Source: Paramecium pentaurelia (Eukaryota; Ciliophora; Oligohymenophorea; Peniculida; Parameciidae). From it: a stretch of 64,000 bases of DNA. Below are positions 36,007-48,137 of the stretch, one piece after another. The stretch is taken from the NCBI GenBank assembly GCA_905183005.1, contig CAJJDO010000016.1:689949-753948 (forward strand), read 5' to 3'. The position numbers and the translations under genes are program-made. The stretch's first letter is position 1. Every line of letters starts with the position of its first letter. The notes under the pieces are model-generated. The model was given only the letters and a program-made list of their open reading frames with translations. It was not told the DNA's origin and did no database searches.

Positions 36007-37496
36007 TCATAATTATTTTAGAGGAATTTAAGATCTTCGAACCTATCTTAATTTATAACCAGCTGATGTTCTAGGAGTATTGACAGGTCTAAGTGTTGCA
36101 GGAGTATTAGGTGTCTATGGACTATCTTCAATATTGCATTTTGTAACACAATAAGGACTTAGACTGGATAATGAACTCTTTGGACTAAATTATGTTGAAA
36201 TTGCAGATTATTATTTAATGTTCGTGTCAAAATAAGCTAATTTCTTTAATGTAGTTTGATTTTATTTTCTGATTTTGAATTGACATGTTTTTGTTAAGTT
36301 TTCACTAGCAAACCATGGATGGTTTAAAGCCTCCTCAGCAGTTAATCTCTTGATAGGATTTTTATTCATAAGTCCTTAAAGTAAGTCCATCCCTATATCA
36401 CTTAATTTGCAATCTTCAAATTTGACTTTTGCATAATAATTTCTCATAACTACATCATCATAATCCTTTCCATCAAATGGCGATTTTCCTGCAATTAAAA
36501 TAAACATTAGAATTCCTACGCTGTAAACATCTACCTTGAAATCATAAACTTTATCTTATAATAATTCTGGGGCAACATAACCTGGTGTACCACATCTAGT
36601 AAATAGATATTATCCACTTGGAGAATAATAATCAGCCAATCCAAAATCCCCTATACAAATATTCTCAATATCATCTTTATTTCTTAGCATAATATTTTCT
36701 GGTTTGATATCTCTATGTAAAATTCCTTTTTAATGTATAGATGAAACTGCTTTCAATAATCTAAAAATTAATTTAGAACATTTTTCTTCAGAAAATGGAG
36801 GTGATTTCTTCATATATTAATGTAACTCACCTCCTTTCAAATATTCTAAAACTAAAAACAAAAATTCATCTCCTTCAAAAACTTCATATAATCGGATTAC
36901 AGATTCATGCTGAATTTTTTTCATAATTGATATTTCCTTGATTATAGCTAATCTGTCAACACTTTCATTCAACTTTGCTTTCCTGAAACATTTTATTGCA
37001 TATTCAGATCCATCATTCTTGTTAACAGCTTTGAAAACCTAGATATTATAAAATTATTTTTTACATCAGCAAAATTCCCTGATCCTATCTTCTTCAGTAA
37101 TGTATAATGATGAGAAAAATTTCTTTGAATACAAAATTACTTGAGATAATTGTACCATGGTTCTACATCTCCAAAGAACTCAAAAGCTTATTTGTTTTTT
37201 GTAATTTTTATTCCAAGTCCTGCCTTCTAATGCTTTGTATATTCAATTGTAGCATTATCTAAATTGATCCATTACTTCACCATCTATTGGTTATTGAATG
37301 AATTTACTTGTTTTTTGAAATAGAGCAGATAATTATTCGAGAGTCCTAAAGTTCCTTTATATAATTCTGAATCTTGTTCTAGATACATAGTATCATGCAT
37401 ATTCAAAGCCGCATCCTTCGATGGAAAATCTGTGACATTCCAAAATCCAGTTGTATCAGGGTCATCAAAAAAAGAGTCTTTTTTAATCACATCCAT
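36007..37496 (-). CDS. Active-looking Ser/Thr protein kinase with N-terminal PH-like module (CAMK-like)
   Basis: 487 residues with one intron (37039-37064). All catalytic elements are present: KIGSGNFADVFKA, EYAIKCFRK, ILHRDIKPENIM, GDFGLADYY, CGTPGYVAPELL, and LTAEEALNHPWF at the end of the fold. The N-terminal module (AGLGIKITKNKQAFEFFG...W) is shared with four other genes here. The tail is Ser/Thr/Pro-rich (SPQTPNTPATLRPVNTPRT), a likely phosphorylation region. It is the member of the family best equipped for catalysis. Confidence 0.92.
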
Positions 37497-37733
37497 TTTA
37501 GTTTTTAAAATATAAAATTTAGAATTTAAGTAATTTCATTTTAATATGTTAATATAAGAGATCAAGTAAAACGATTTAACTAGCATAGAGTTGGTCATTC
37601 ATATTAAAAATATCTACTAAAACGAAAGAATATGAAAATCAAATATTTATGTAAATTTTAGATTGTCATTTCATTATCTTAAAGTTTAATAGTTTGATCT
37701 CATTTATTTTAATTTTAACATTTTATATTTTAC

Positions 37734-38542
37734 ATGCAATAAACACAAAATTCAACATATTAATTGAAAATTGTGAATACAGAAACTAGGTCAGATATTG
37801 TATATTATCAGATTTAAGTAAGATAAAACAAAATATGATAAGGTTTTAAATACATAAACAAAAATATCATGGAGCTTTGAAGAAAGATATAAAAATCTGA
37901 ATAATTTGCACACTTAATTATCTTCAGAATTAAAACAATAACTTCCTTAATTCCCAGCCAAAAAATTTTTTGGGAATACCGATCCTGAATTTATTTCAAC
38001 CAGAAAGGCTGGATTATAGAATTATTTTAAGACTTTACTTTAAATAATTGATGTGGACTAGTGTCCAACTCTGAAGAAATTTTTAATAAAAGGAGAATAA
38101 AAACATATAAAAGATCAACCTTAATAATTTAAGTAAGACCCTATCAAGCAAAATGATATATAAGGAAATGCATCTACAAAAGAAAAAATTTAACAGCAAA
38201 AATAAATTGAAAATGAGAGAATAAAGAAAGAATTAAAGGAAAAATTAGCAGCTGCAACTTAATAAATAAAATCAAAATTTGTTGATTTAGATAACTTAGT
38301 TAATCCTCCAGAAGAACATGATATCAAGAAGAAGAGAGCCTTTTATGATTAAATTCGTTTAGAACCAAAAGTAATTGATTATTTTAATTAGTTAGAATAA
38401 TTAAGTCAATATTGACATTCCTAAACCTAGTTCATAATCGAAAATGATGATTGCTTAAGCGACAATAGAGTAAACATAACCAAAATTAATATAATTGATA
38501 TCATAATTACAGACTGGAGTAGAGAGCATAATAAGAATATGA
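37734..38542 (+). CDS. PX (phox homology) domain protein
   Basis: 252 residues with introns 37818-37842 and 38371-38395. PX hallmarks are present: ISWSFEERYKNLNNLHTQL, QLPQFPAKKFFGN and FISTRKAGLQNYFKTLL. PX domains bind phosphoinositides, often PI3P on endosomes. The C-terminal half is a charged Lys/Gln-rich helix. If the second intron is not spliced (or a 21-nt version is used), the protein ends earlier, at 38415, with 218 residues. I prefer the longer form because its downstream codons look coding. Confidence 0.82.
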
Positions 38543-38607
38543 GTATTTAAAATATTAAAAAGATATTTTTCTCATATAATATTAAATTATTGAAACTGTT
38601 TGTATTT

Positions 38608-40038
38608 ATGTTATCCATTTTAGAAAAGTTTGACATTTTTGGTGTTCCAATTAAACTGAAAACTATTAAAAAATAAGAACAATTTAAATCATCTCAAAGT
38701 GGAGTAATAGCAATTATCATAATGATTTTAAGCTTGGCTTATTTCTTTTATGTGATATCATTATGGATCAATGGAAAATTAATACCTAAAGTTACAACTT
38801 CTTAAAGAATGATTGATTATACGACTTATGAATGGGAAAATAGTGAGATTTCCTTTACTCTTTATGATATAAGATCAAAAATAAATCCATTCACCAAAGA
38901 AAATAACATTATTATGCCAGTATTATTAGAAATCTCTGGATTAATCATTTCTGCTTATCCTAGATTGTTATTTAGCACATTATAAGTAGATGGAGACAAA
39001 AATGTTATAACAATTGATAAAGGAAAATTAGTATTAAGTTAAGTAGATGGGTCGAAAGAAGATGATCAAGAAGATATAAAATAGTATTTTGTATTTTTTA
39101 CAAAATGTCGCTAGGATTGGATGGAAGAAGGGGGATATTGTGCTGATCAATAAACTATAGATGATTATTTCAGTACAAATCATGGATTATTATTTTTGTC
39201 GATTAATCTTCAATAATATAATTATGAGACTTTGGAATTTGATGAAATTAAAAAAACTTAATTTTTTGCCTTTGAAGAAAAAAGCCCATTTTATTCTTAA
39301 GTGGTTCTATAAAAATAATAAACAACTATTGATGATGGTATATTATTTAGTAACTTTAAAACTTTTGAAGTAATTAAGGATTATGAAGTTAATACTTAAG
39401 CAGTTTCAGCTAAATTTGCTTAGGACACTGTAATAACTGTAGATAATATTTAATTGGAATTTGAATCATTAGGGGCATTTATTTTCAGAATTGACAACAT
39501 ACAAGCAAATGAGACTATACTTATGCCAAAATTAGGAGAAGTATTGGCTCAAATTGGATCCATTGTTAATATTATAATGTTATTGAAAATACTCTCTAAT
39601 ATGATTAATACAGCTATGTTGGAGAGTACCATATTGCATCAAATAATTGAAATTTATTATCCACAATTTCAGCATGTCTAAATTACCAAGAATTTTTTAG
39701 GTTAGATTAAATAAGTGCATTATAAAGGTGTTGAAATCAAATTGGCTAATTTTTAGCATAAATATAATTAATTATTAGAAATTGCAAGAACAAAATTCAC
39801 TTTTAATAATCTTATTTAAGAAATATCTCGTGTTTAATTGGTTTTAATAAATTAGATAGGCATTTAAAATATAAAAAATATATTTAAGATAGAAGAGGAT
39901 CTGAAATTCTTTGAGAGCGATAGATTATCTAATTCCAATCATCAAATTTAGAATTTAGTTTCCGTATTACCTGAAGAATCACCCAAAAAATCAGAATTTG
40001 AAAGATTTGAATTGTTTAATTCAGAATTTCCATCATGA
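38608..40038 (+). CDS. Ciliate two-TM membrane protein, unknown function
   Basis: Intronless, 476 residues. An N-terminal cytosolic segment (EKFDIFGVPIKLKTIKK) precedes TM1 (VIAIIIMILSLAYFFYVISLW). A long extracytosolic domain of about 230 residues follows, then TM2 (IGSIVNIIMLLKILSNMI) and a cytosolic helical tail. This layout, with a short amphipathic N-terminus and two TM segments, is common in large ciliate-specific families, but I cannot name a function. The gap to the ALDH gene is 54 bp. Confidence 0.75.
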
Positions 40039-40092
40039 CTATTATTGAAATACATAAATATTAAAAATCATACGTCATAAATAAAAGTGTAA

Positions 40093-41693
40093 ATGTTAAC
40101 ATTTGACAAATATCCATTCTTGGCCTAACTTGGTTTAAAAGCTGAAAATTATGGATCATCTCTAAGTGGAACATGGGTAGGAGATGGAGAGTGGACTACT
40201 AGTTACAATCCAAACACAGGAGAAGCTATAGCAAAAGTTAAATTAGGAACACTCTAATAATATGAATAAGGAATGTAAGAGCTATTGAAAGTTAAGAATA
40301 TGTGGGCAGAAGTATTTGAATTGTTTAAATTAGTTACCTATTCCCAGAAGAGGGGATATAGTAAGATAAATAGGAGATGAGTTTAGAAAATAGAAGGAAG
40401 CTTTAGGAATGTTAGTTTCTTTGGAGATGGGTAAAATAAAATCTGAGGGTTTGGGTGAAGTTTAAGAAATCATAGATATTTGTGATATGGCTTGTGGATT
40501 ATCAAGATCCTTATATGGATTAGTAATCCCATCAGAGAGACCCTCGCATTTCATGATGGAATAATGGAATCCCTTGGGTGTAGTAGGCATTATTACAGCA
40601 TTTAACTTTCCAGTTGCAGTATTAGGATGGAATTTAGCACTTGGATTTATTTGTGGTGATGTTTGTGTTTGGAAAGGAGCACCTTCAACAAATTTATCAT
40701 CCATTGCTTGTACAAATATCATTCATGAAGTCTTTAAAAGAAATGGAGTAAACTACTAAATATAATCTATTAGTTACCAACAAGTATATTATTCACTATT
40801 TGTGGAGATGGTGTATAAATTGGAGAAGCAATAACAAGTGATAAGAGAATTCCATTAGTATCCTTTACAGGTTCCACTTAAGTAGGTAAAATCATTGCTG
40901 CAAAGGTGGCTTCCAGATTAGCCAGAAGTCTATTGGAATTAGGAGGAAATAATGCCTAGATTGTTCATGAAGATGCAAATGTTGATTTAGCACTTAAGGC
41001 TGCAGTATTTGCAGCTGTTGGTACATGTGGATAAAGATGTACATCTTTAAGAAGATTGTTGTTACATAATAGTATTGCAGAAACATTTATTCAAAAAATG
41101 GTTAAAGTTTATGCTACCATTAAAATTGGAAATGCTTTAAATGATGGTAATTAATTCTTTTATTTTTAGATACCTTATGTGGTCCACTTCACACAAGAGC
41201 ATAGGTTGAATAATACAAAAAAGTTATTCCTGAAATTCAAGCATAAGGAGGAAAATTACTTTATGGAGGAAACGTAATTGAAGGTCCAGGAAACTTTGTT
41301 TAACCAACAATCTTTGAAGTTAGAGCTGATCATCCTATTTTACAACATGAACTCTTTATGCCTATCTTATTTATTGTTAGATATGATACTTTAGATTAAG
41401 CTATTGAAATTAATAATAATGTTCCTTAAGGTTTGAGCAGTTCATTATTCACTTCTAATTTAAGCAATTCATACAAATGGACTGGACCTTTAGGATCAGA
41501 TTGTGGTATTGTAAATGTTAATATTGGAACATCTGGAGCTGAAATTGGAGGAGCTTTCGGAGGTGAAAAAGAAACAGGAGGTGGTAGAGAATCAGGAAGT
41601 GATTCATGGAAAACTTATATGAGAAGATCTACATGCACTATTAATTTTGGTAAGACCTTACCCCTTGCTTAAGGAGTTAAATTTGATATTTGA
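40093..41693 (+). CDS. ALDH7A1: Aldehyde dehydrogenase family 7 (alpha-aminoadipic semialdehyde dehydrogenase)
   Basis: 509 residues with introns 40312-40333, 40748-40773 and 41147-41169. ALDH7 signatures: NPLGVVGIITAFNFPVAV, VSFTGSTQVGK, LLELGGNNA (general base Glu), TCGQRCTSLRRLLLH (catalytic Cys) and the family-specific end GEKETGGGRESGSDSW, YMRRSTCTINF, LPLAQGVKF. Known members (antiquitin) oxidise the lysine-degradation intermediate alpha-aminoadipic semialdehyde and betaine aldehyde with NAD+. The protein lacks a clear presequence, so it is probably cytosolic. Confidence 0.96.
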
Positions 41694-41711
41694 AAACATT
41701 ATATAATTACA

Positions 41712-42610
41712 ATGTAAACATTAAAATTAGAATATATTTAATTATTTTTAAATTAAGAATTATTATATCCTGAAAGATGCCTAAAATTTTAATATGAAAA
41801 TTTATGATTTAATCAACATACTTTTAATGAAATAAAAAATTTATATAATTTAATTCCTATAATTAATATTGAGAATATTGAATTGATTTAATCTAATATA
41901 TTGATAATGATAGTAGTAAGATTCTTGTTTAATGGCATGTGAATTCTATGTTTAATTATTTAAATCGAATACTCTATAATATAGATAAGAATAAAAAGAT
42001 AGGAGTATAATATGCTTTAACTGGTAATTTTGGAAAATTTATCGAAAAAGATATCTTATTTATAATTTTCTATAAAACACTTTGAATATCAACTAAGAAA
42101 GGCAAATATTTATAAGGATTATATGTTTTATATTGAGGATATATTATATTTAGTTATTAAAAGGAATAGGTATGGAGTTGGGGTTTGTTAGATTTATTAA
42201 AATTAAAGGATTAGAAAATATTGGTGATTGTTTAAATTATTTTAGTATGCAAGAATTTGCATTGTAGTTTCAAACTGAACTTAAAGAGATTTTAGCTGAT
42301 AAATTATAAGTAATATATATTTGAGATCTATCAAGCTAATCTTAAAGTTTAGCTGGAAACACTACTATTCAATTGTAATGGTCTAATTAATTGAAATTAT
42401 CAAGGTATTACTGATTGTATGATAATAATAATTTGGTTCTTAATTCATTTGGAACCAAGGAATGCTAAATGAGATATTCATATAAGTATTTAGAAGTATA
42501 TGCTAACTCTAAGGAAAGAGATCCTCCAATAAATGAATTATAGTGATACTTTAAGGATATGAAATATATTTATTAACAGATGAGTAATAATATTAATATT
42601 TTCAATAATT
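41712..42610 (+). pseudogene. Degraded cullin-like gene
   Basis: Fragments in several frames read like a protein: TFNEIKNLYNLIPIINIENI, then QWHVNSMFNYLNRILYN, then YMFYIEDILYLV and LQFQTELKEILAD. The second piece resembles the cullin motif of a tryptophan followed by F-x-YLxR, and the later pieces fit cullin repeats weakly. They cannot be joined by GT...AG introns: frame changes near 41870-41890 and 42050-42075 have no donor and acceptor, and an in-frame TGA sits near 41810. No cullin-homology C-terminal half follows. A pseudogene, or sequence errors in a real gene, are both possible. Confidence 0.45.
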
Positions 42611-42611
42611 A

Positions 42612-43044
42612 ATGAGTGAAGAGCGTATAGAATAAAGACCTGAGACATCAAAATGTTCTCGATTGGATAAAAGGAGAATGATAAGTTAGAATTCTTAAAG
42701 AAATCGTACTGCCATTTAAAGCAGAACTGCTTAAAATTTTAATCCAAATAGTTATAATGGGATGACATTGGAAGAATATTTTAGAAATAAAGTTTAAGAG
42801 AATAATAATGCATAAGTAGATAAAAAAAAAAAAGTAGTGAAGTTTTGTATGATAGTTTTTGGTAACAAGCAATGAATTCTTTAAAGAATTCTAAAATTAA
42901 GATGTTATGAGAAGAACATATATGGGAGATAGCAAATATATGAATATGAAATAGGACATGAAAAAGAAAATATAGGATTATGATAAGAATTTGTTTTAAA
43001 AATATGCTAATAAATTTGATTTGGGGAATGGTTTTGGAAAGTGA
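42612..43044 (+). CDS. Hypothetical basic protein
   Basis: 136 residues with one intron (42834-42855; an alternative 25-nt intron downstream also keeps frame). The first half is Arg/Ser/Gln-rich (SRLDKRRMISQNSQRNRTA). The second half is helical and Lys/Met/Asp-rich, ending NLFQKYANKFDLGNGFGK. No domain recognised. It starts at the end of the degraded cullin-like gene and ends 60 bp before the uL22 start. Confidence 0.6.
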
Positions 43045-43104
43045 ATTTATTATATATATATATTCACAATTTTTAAATAAAATAAATAAAAGATTTCAAT
43101 ATTT

Positions 43105-43710
43105 ATGGGTAAGTAATATGCAAGAGAGCCAGCTGTTGCTAAGAAATCATGTAAAGCTAAGGCTAGTGATTTAAGAACACATTTTAAAAATACTTATGAA
43201 GTGGCAAGAGCCATTAAAGGATAAACACTTGCATAAGCATTAAAATATTTATAAGATGTATTATAACATAAAAGATGTGTTCCATTCACTCGTTTTAATG
43301 GTGGAGTAGGTAGAACAGCATAAGCAAAAGAATTCGGTAGATCATAAGGTAAATTGAGCATACTAATCATTATTTAGGTAGATGGCCAGAAAAGAGTGTA
43401 AGAATTGTTTTATCATTATTGTAAAATTTGGCTGCAAATGCTTAAGTTAAAAATTTAAGTAATGAAAAATTGATCATAAATCATGTCTAAGTAAATAGAG
43501 CATAAAAGGGTAGACGTAGAACTTATAGAGCACATGGAAGAATTAATCGTAAAAAATTAAAATATTGCAGCATTTTTATCATCCAATGCTCATATTGAAT
43601 TGTGGGCTGCAGAAAAAGATGAAAATGTTAAAAAGGAAACAAATAATCAATAGGTGGCTCGTTAATCAAGAAAATAAGTGGCTAGATCAAAATTATCTAT
43701 TGGTGCATGA
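43105..43710 (+). CDS. RPL17: 60S ribosomal protein L17 (uL22)
   Basis: 184 residues with introns 43349-43377 and 43549-43570. Family motifs: SCKAKASDLRTHFKNTYEVA, RCVPFTRFNGGVGRTAQAK, GRWPEKSVRIVLSLLQN, NHVQVNRAQKGRRRTYRAHG and a C-terminal SNAHIELWAAEK. uL22 lines the peptide exit tunnel. The second intron falls inside the strongly conserved GRIN(P) segment, which reads correctly only after splicing. Confidence 0.97.
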
Positions 43711-43742
43711 ATTTATAATAATACATATTAAATATTAATTTT

Positions 43743-46341
43743 ATGAATAACCATTCTCGTTTTCGATAAAGTTCGAATACTTAAAGTTTTAATTATTTAC
43801 CTGCCTGGAAATAAAATGATTGTGAAGAAAGGAAGAAATATCAAATAATCCTTTTACCTGTCAATCAACCTAGAGAAGATTACATAATTAGTTCTATTTA
43901 TTAGATGTTTAATACTCAAGACATAGAAGTGAATAAACTTATATATTATTACTTTTATAAGCTAAAAGAGAGTGGTCCTCATTAATTCTTAACAAATAAA
44001 TTATACTAGATTTAATAAGAAGAATTAGAATTCTTCATTCCTTAATTAGTGTAAATAACAAATTTGTATATAAATTAGGTATATACTAATAAAGAATGAT
44101 TCTCCATATTTAGAAAAGTTTATAACAACATTATGTAGCAAAAGTATTGCATTGTATTAATTAATTAAATGGTGTTGGGTTTCTTATTCTGACAAGGATA
44201 GAACAGATAAGAATAAAATGAAGAGATTATAAAGAATAGACGATGTAAAAATAACAATTACCATACTAGTAATTTGAATAATCGATGTTAACCTTACATA
44301 ATGATCATAGTGCAGTAAAAATTCCTAATTTATAATTAAAATCATATTAAAGTGTAGTAGATCTCTATCTAAACAATCTAATTTAAATGTCATTAATACT
44401 TAAAACATATAAGCCAGAGGAGAGGAAACCAAAATTGAAAAATTTTATAACAAGAGCAAATGTAGCATTAGAGAAATATAGATAAAAACATTAAGAATAT
44501 TACTTTTGTTAAGGAATTACAGTACCTTTTACTATGAGCAAAGATTAGGATGTTGCAGTGCATTCAAATTTAGTAGTCAGAATTATAGAAGGTGAATGTT
44601 CATGTTTCAATACCAAAAAAAGAGTTCCTTATAGAATTGTTGTGGAAACTATTGAGTATATGAAAATATTATTTATAGTCCTCATGAGTTAAAATATAAA
44701 TAGCCAAAGAAGATTGCAAATAATTCAATTACTAATAATAGATCATATGCAAATTTAGATGATGATTCAATGGAAGATTTCTTGTAAGCTGATTTAAATC
44801 AACCAAATAAATAGGAAATAGAAAAAAAGATGGAAGAATTAGCAAAAAATAGAAATAAAAAAGAATACACTGATCTTATGAAAATTACTTAAAAAAAGGA
44901 ACCTAAAAAAGGAATGAAAATATTTAAGAATATAATGAGTGCTGTTTATCTAACTAAAAAAGAGAAAATTACAGAAAGTGAATAAGATTAAGAATTAATT
45001 CTATAGGAACAAATTATGAAAAATCTTTAATTATATAAATAATTTACAAATGCAATAGAAGAAGAGAAATTTTAAAAAAATAGACAAAGGTAAGCATTTA
45101 ATATTATAAAAAAAGATTTAATATTTTATTTCCAGAAAAAACAAATGAGAGAACTTAGTCATGCATTCCTAAATTAAATAGTAAATATAGATAGTAGGGA
45201 TAAAGGAAAGATAAAAATTACTGGTTAAGGCAATACAAGGAAAATAAAAAAAATGGATTTAGAAATAAACATAAATCAATTAAATAATTAACTGCACTTG
45301 GAAGAGTTAGATTCTTTAAAGAGTTGATATAATGTAAATAAATGATTATATAATTAAGTTTGTCCAAAACAGGAATAAATATTAAAAAAGATATATATAC
45401 ATCTTTAATATGATTTGATTGAGAAAAAATTAGAAAAAAATAAAGTAGATATTCATCAAGATGGAATAGAATTACATAGTAAATTTGGACCATGGGATGA
45501 ATTATGGGAAGATAGGGCTGAAATGATAAAGAGAGAAAGTCCATATTAACATTTTGAAACATATCGTCTTAAACCTATTATTGTTAAAGGAGGAGATGAT
45601 CTAAGATAAGAACTTATGACTATGCAGATTATATATAAGATGTATTAGGCATTTTAGAGTAATGGTTTGGATATGTATGTTAAGGCTTATGAAATTATAG
45701 TTGTAAGTGCAAGTTCAGGAATTCTGGAATTTTGTGCAGATACTATTTCCATTGATGGTTTAAAAAAGAAATATCCAGCTTGCAAATCTCTTGTTCATAT
45801 TTATAAAGAAATATTTCAATAAGATTTTGAAGAAGCTTAAATGAGATTTATTTAGAGTCTTGCTTCTTATTCAATTATCAGTTATTTATTATAAATAAAG
45901 GATAGACACAATGGAAATATTTTGATAGACAGTAAAGGAAGAATAATCCATATTGATTTTGGATTTATTCTTTGCATTTCTCCTGGAAATCTAAACTTTG
46001 AGAAGGCCCCTTTTAAACTGACTCAAGAATATATTGATTTAATGAATGGAAGAAATTCAGATCTTTTTTTATATTATAAGAATTTAATGTATAGAGGATT
46101 CAAAGCATTATAAGGATATGTTGATGAAATAATAATGATTATTGAAATTATGATGTAGGATAGTGATTTACCTTGTTTTGAGAGATTCGACATAAAAGAA
46201 TTTAGAGATCGTTTCAAAGAGGAGGCAAATGATGAAGAATTGTAAAAATATGTTGAAAAATTAATTGATTACAGTGACAATAATTGGAGAACAATATAGT
46301 ATGATAATTTCTAAAGAATGACTAATGGTATAATGCCTTGA
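43743..46341 (+). CDS. Phosphatidylinositol 4-kinase, type III (PI4KB/Pik1-like)
   Basis: 823 residues with introns 44051-44078, 44245-44269, 44655-44677, 45090-45115 and 45334-45358. An N-terminal lipid kinase unique region (QLVYILIKNDSPYLEKF) is followed by an N-lobe strand (FNTKKRVPYRIVVET) and then a Lys/Glu-rich linker. The catalytic C-lobe is IIVKGGDDLRQELMTMQ, LLQIKDRHNGNIL (DRHxxN), IIHIDFGFIL, and ends FERFDIKEFRDRF...TNGIMP. It makes PI4P on Golgi-type membranes. It stands close to the PX gene, but no functional link can be claimed. Confidence 0.93.
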
Positions 46342-46386
46342 ATATTAAAATATGCGATATTTATAAAATCTTTATTAAATTCATTA

Positions 46387-48119
46387 ATGATATTTATACT
46401 ACTTTTATTGATATCTTAAACAAATGCTCTTTATACAAAGAAAGTCTATAGAACTAGAGGTTTTAATGTTATTGATATTGATCTGGAGAAAAATGATGAT
46501 TTAAATAAAGGATCAACAACAATAAATATTATCCTTGAAAATAATTCACTATCAACTGTTCCTCCATTTTTAGCTTATTGTTACACTAAAAACTAATAAA
46601 TTGTAAAATAAATTATCAGCTCTCCTGAAGCAATCAGGAACTAAATTGAATCAAATAAGTAATAATGAGAATTGATCATATTTAGAAAATTATGTGTCTT
46701 CGATAATAATGCTCTTTTATATTCATAACGCATATAACAGATTGTATTATCAGATCTATTAAATGATGAAAATGAATAGGTTTACAATAAATTGGGCATT
46801 TTTAAGTTAAATGAAAAAAAAATTTCTATTTATATATATTCATCTGATGATGTTTAATATACAATAATAATAAAGGGTTCTTAGAAGGGAGAATGCTATA
46901 AGTTATATTTAAAATTTAATTAGTTAATGTAATAATAATGGATTGTGTATGAGTAATGAAATATTATTTTGTAAATGTAACGAAGGATATTTGGATAGTA
47001 CTTGTTAATTATAAAGCACTGTTATTAATGCTCCAAGTTTAGTTTAGGTAGAATAAATTATAATTATAGTTTGAAATGAAACAATATTTATATTAAATGA
47101 TTCTGATCATTCCTTTAAGAACATCATCAACTTCATTATTAATTGAAGTAAATTCAAATACAGGAATAATAGCATATTTAGGATGTCAATATGATAAAGA
47201 TTTTATTCCATTTTATCAAAGCAATTCATTTTATGAAACAGAAATTTCGACAGGAATTATGAAATTAACAAAAGATGATATTTAATATTGTTAAGAGAAT
47301 TTAAACAAAATTGAATCTAGTTTAGGAATTGAAATGGAAAATTATGTAATATTATTGTTAGTTAATGATCGAAATTAATAAACATAAGTAGAATTAAAAC
47401 TCTAAATAGATAGTAATAAAGATGATAATTCTGGGCTAGAATTATATTACATTTTAGCTGGTGCATTAGGAGCTTTGATTGTTGCATTATTAATAATAAT
47501 ATGTGTTGTTTATTTTCAAAGAAAAGCTAGAAGAATTAACAATGGTGTTTAAAACATCATAAATTAGAGACAACTTTCACTTTAAGGAAATATAAAGAAA
47601 AATTTAAGATAGGATCATATTCCAGTAGAATTATATGAATAAATTATTCAAGAATATCCAGGATTAATTGAAATTTCTGATTGTTAAATTTGTCTTGTGG
47701 AATTCAAAAAATAGGATTTAGTCAAATTAACATATTGTTTACATTTATTTCATTCTATATGTTTAGATGAATGGAGAAAAAGAAATTAAGTATAAAAATC
47801 ATAGATATTCATAGACCTGTCCATTTTGTAGAGAAGATTTAACGAAAAAGAAAGGCATTTAGTAAAGAATAGAAGAAAAGATTTATTAGTTGGGAGTAAT
47901 ATAAGGTGATGCAATGTAAATAGATGAGCATAAACTTGCCGAATTATAAAAACGAGAATAAAGATTGAAACATTTACAATGTATTCATTAATCTTCAATA
48001 ATAAAGAAACATCCTCTCCTAATTCTGCCAATCCACTATCATAGAAGGAAAATACTCCATCGCCATTTTTAAAAGGGGATATAATTACTTAGTAGCTTTG
48101 TTTATAATAAAAAAAATGA
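46387..48119 (+). CDS. Membrane RING-H2 E3 ligase-like protein with EGF-like domain (copy 1)
   Basis: 536 residues with introns 46659-46685, 46902-46923, 47048-47069, 47790-47814 and 47981-48006. Signal peptide MIFILLLLISQTNA, a lumenal domain, an EGF-like module (CNNNGLCMSN...CKCNEGYLDSTC), a second lumenal part, one TM (ILAGALGALIVALLIIICVV), then a cytosolic RING-H2: CQICLVEF...YCLHLFHSICLDEW...CPFC (C3H2C3). RING-H2 domains recruit E2 ubiquitin enzymes. The layout resembles transmembrane RING ligases of endosomes (Goliath/RNF13 type) but with an EGF module instead of a PA domain. Confidence 0.88.
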
Positions 48120-48137
48120 AAATTATGATTTTAATTA

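Noticed and set aside
40462..40722. Minus-strand frame within ALDH7
   Set aside because: It is the shadow of the conserved ALDH7 coding strand.
45218..45562. Minus-strand reading frame inside the PI4K gene
   Set aside because: It is antisense to a strongly conserved kinase coding region and its translation is hydrophobic AT-rich filler.
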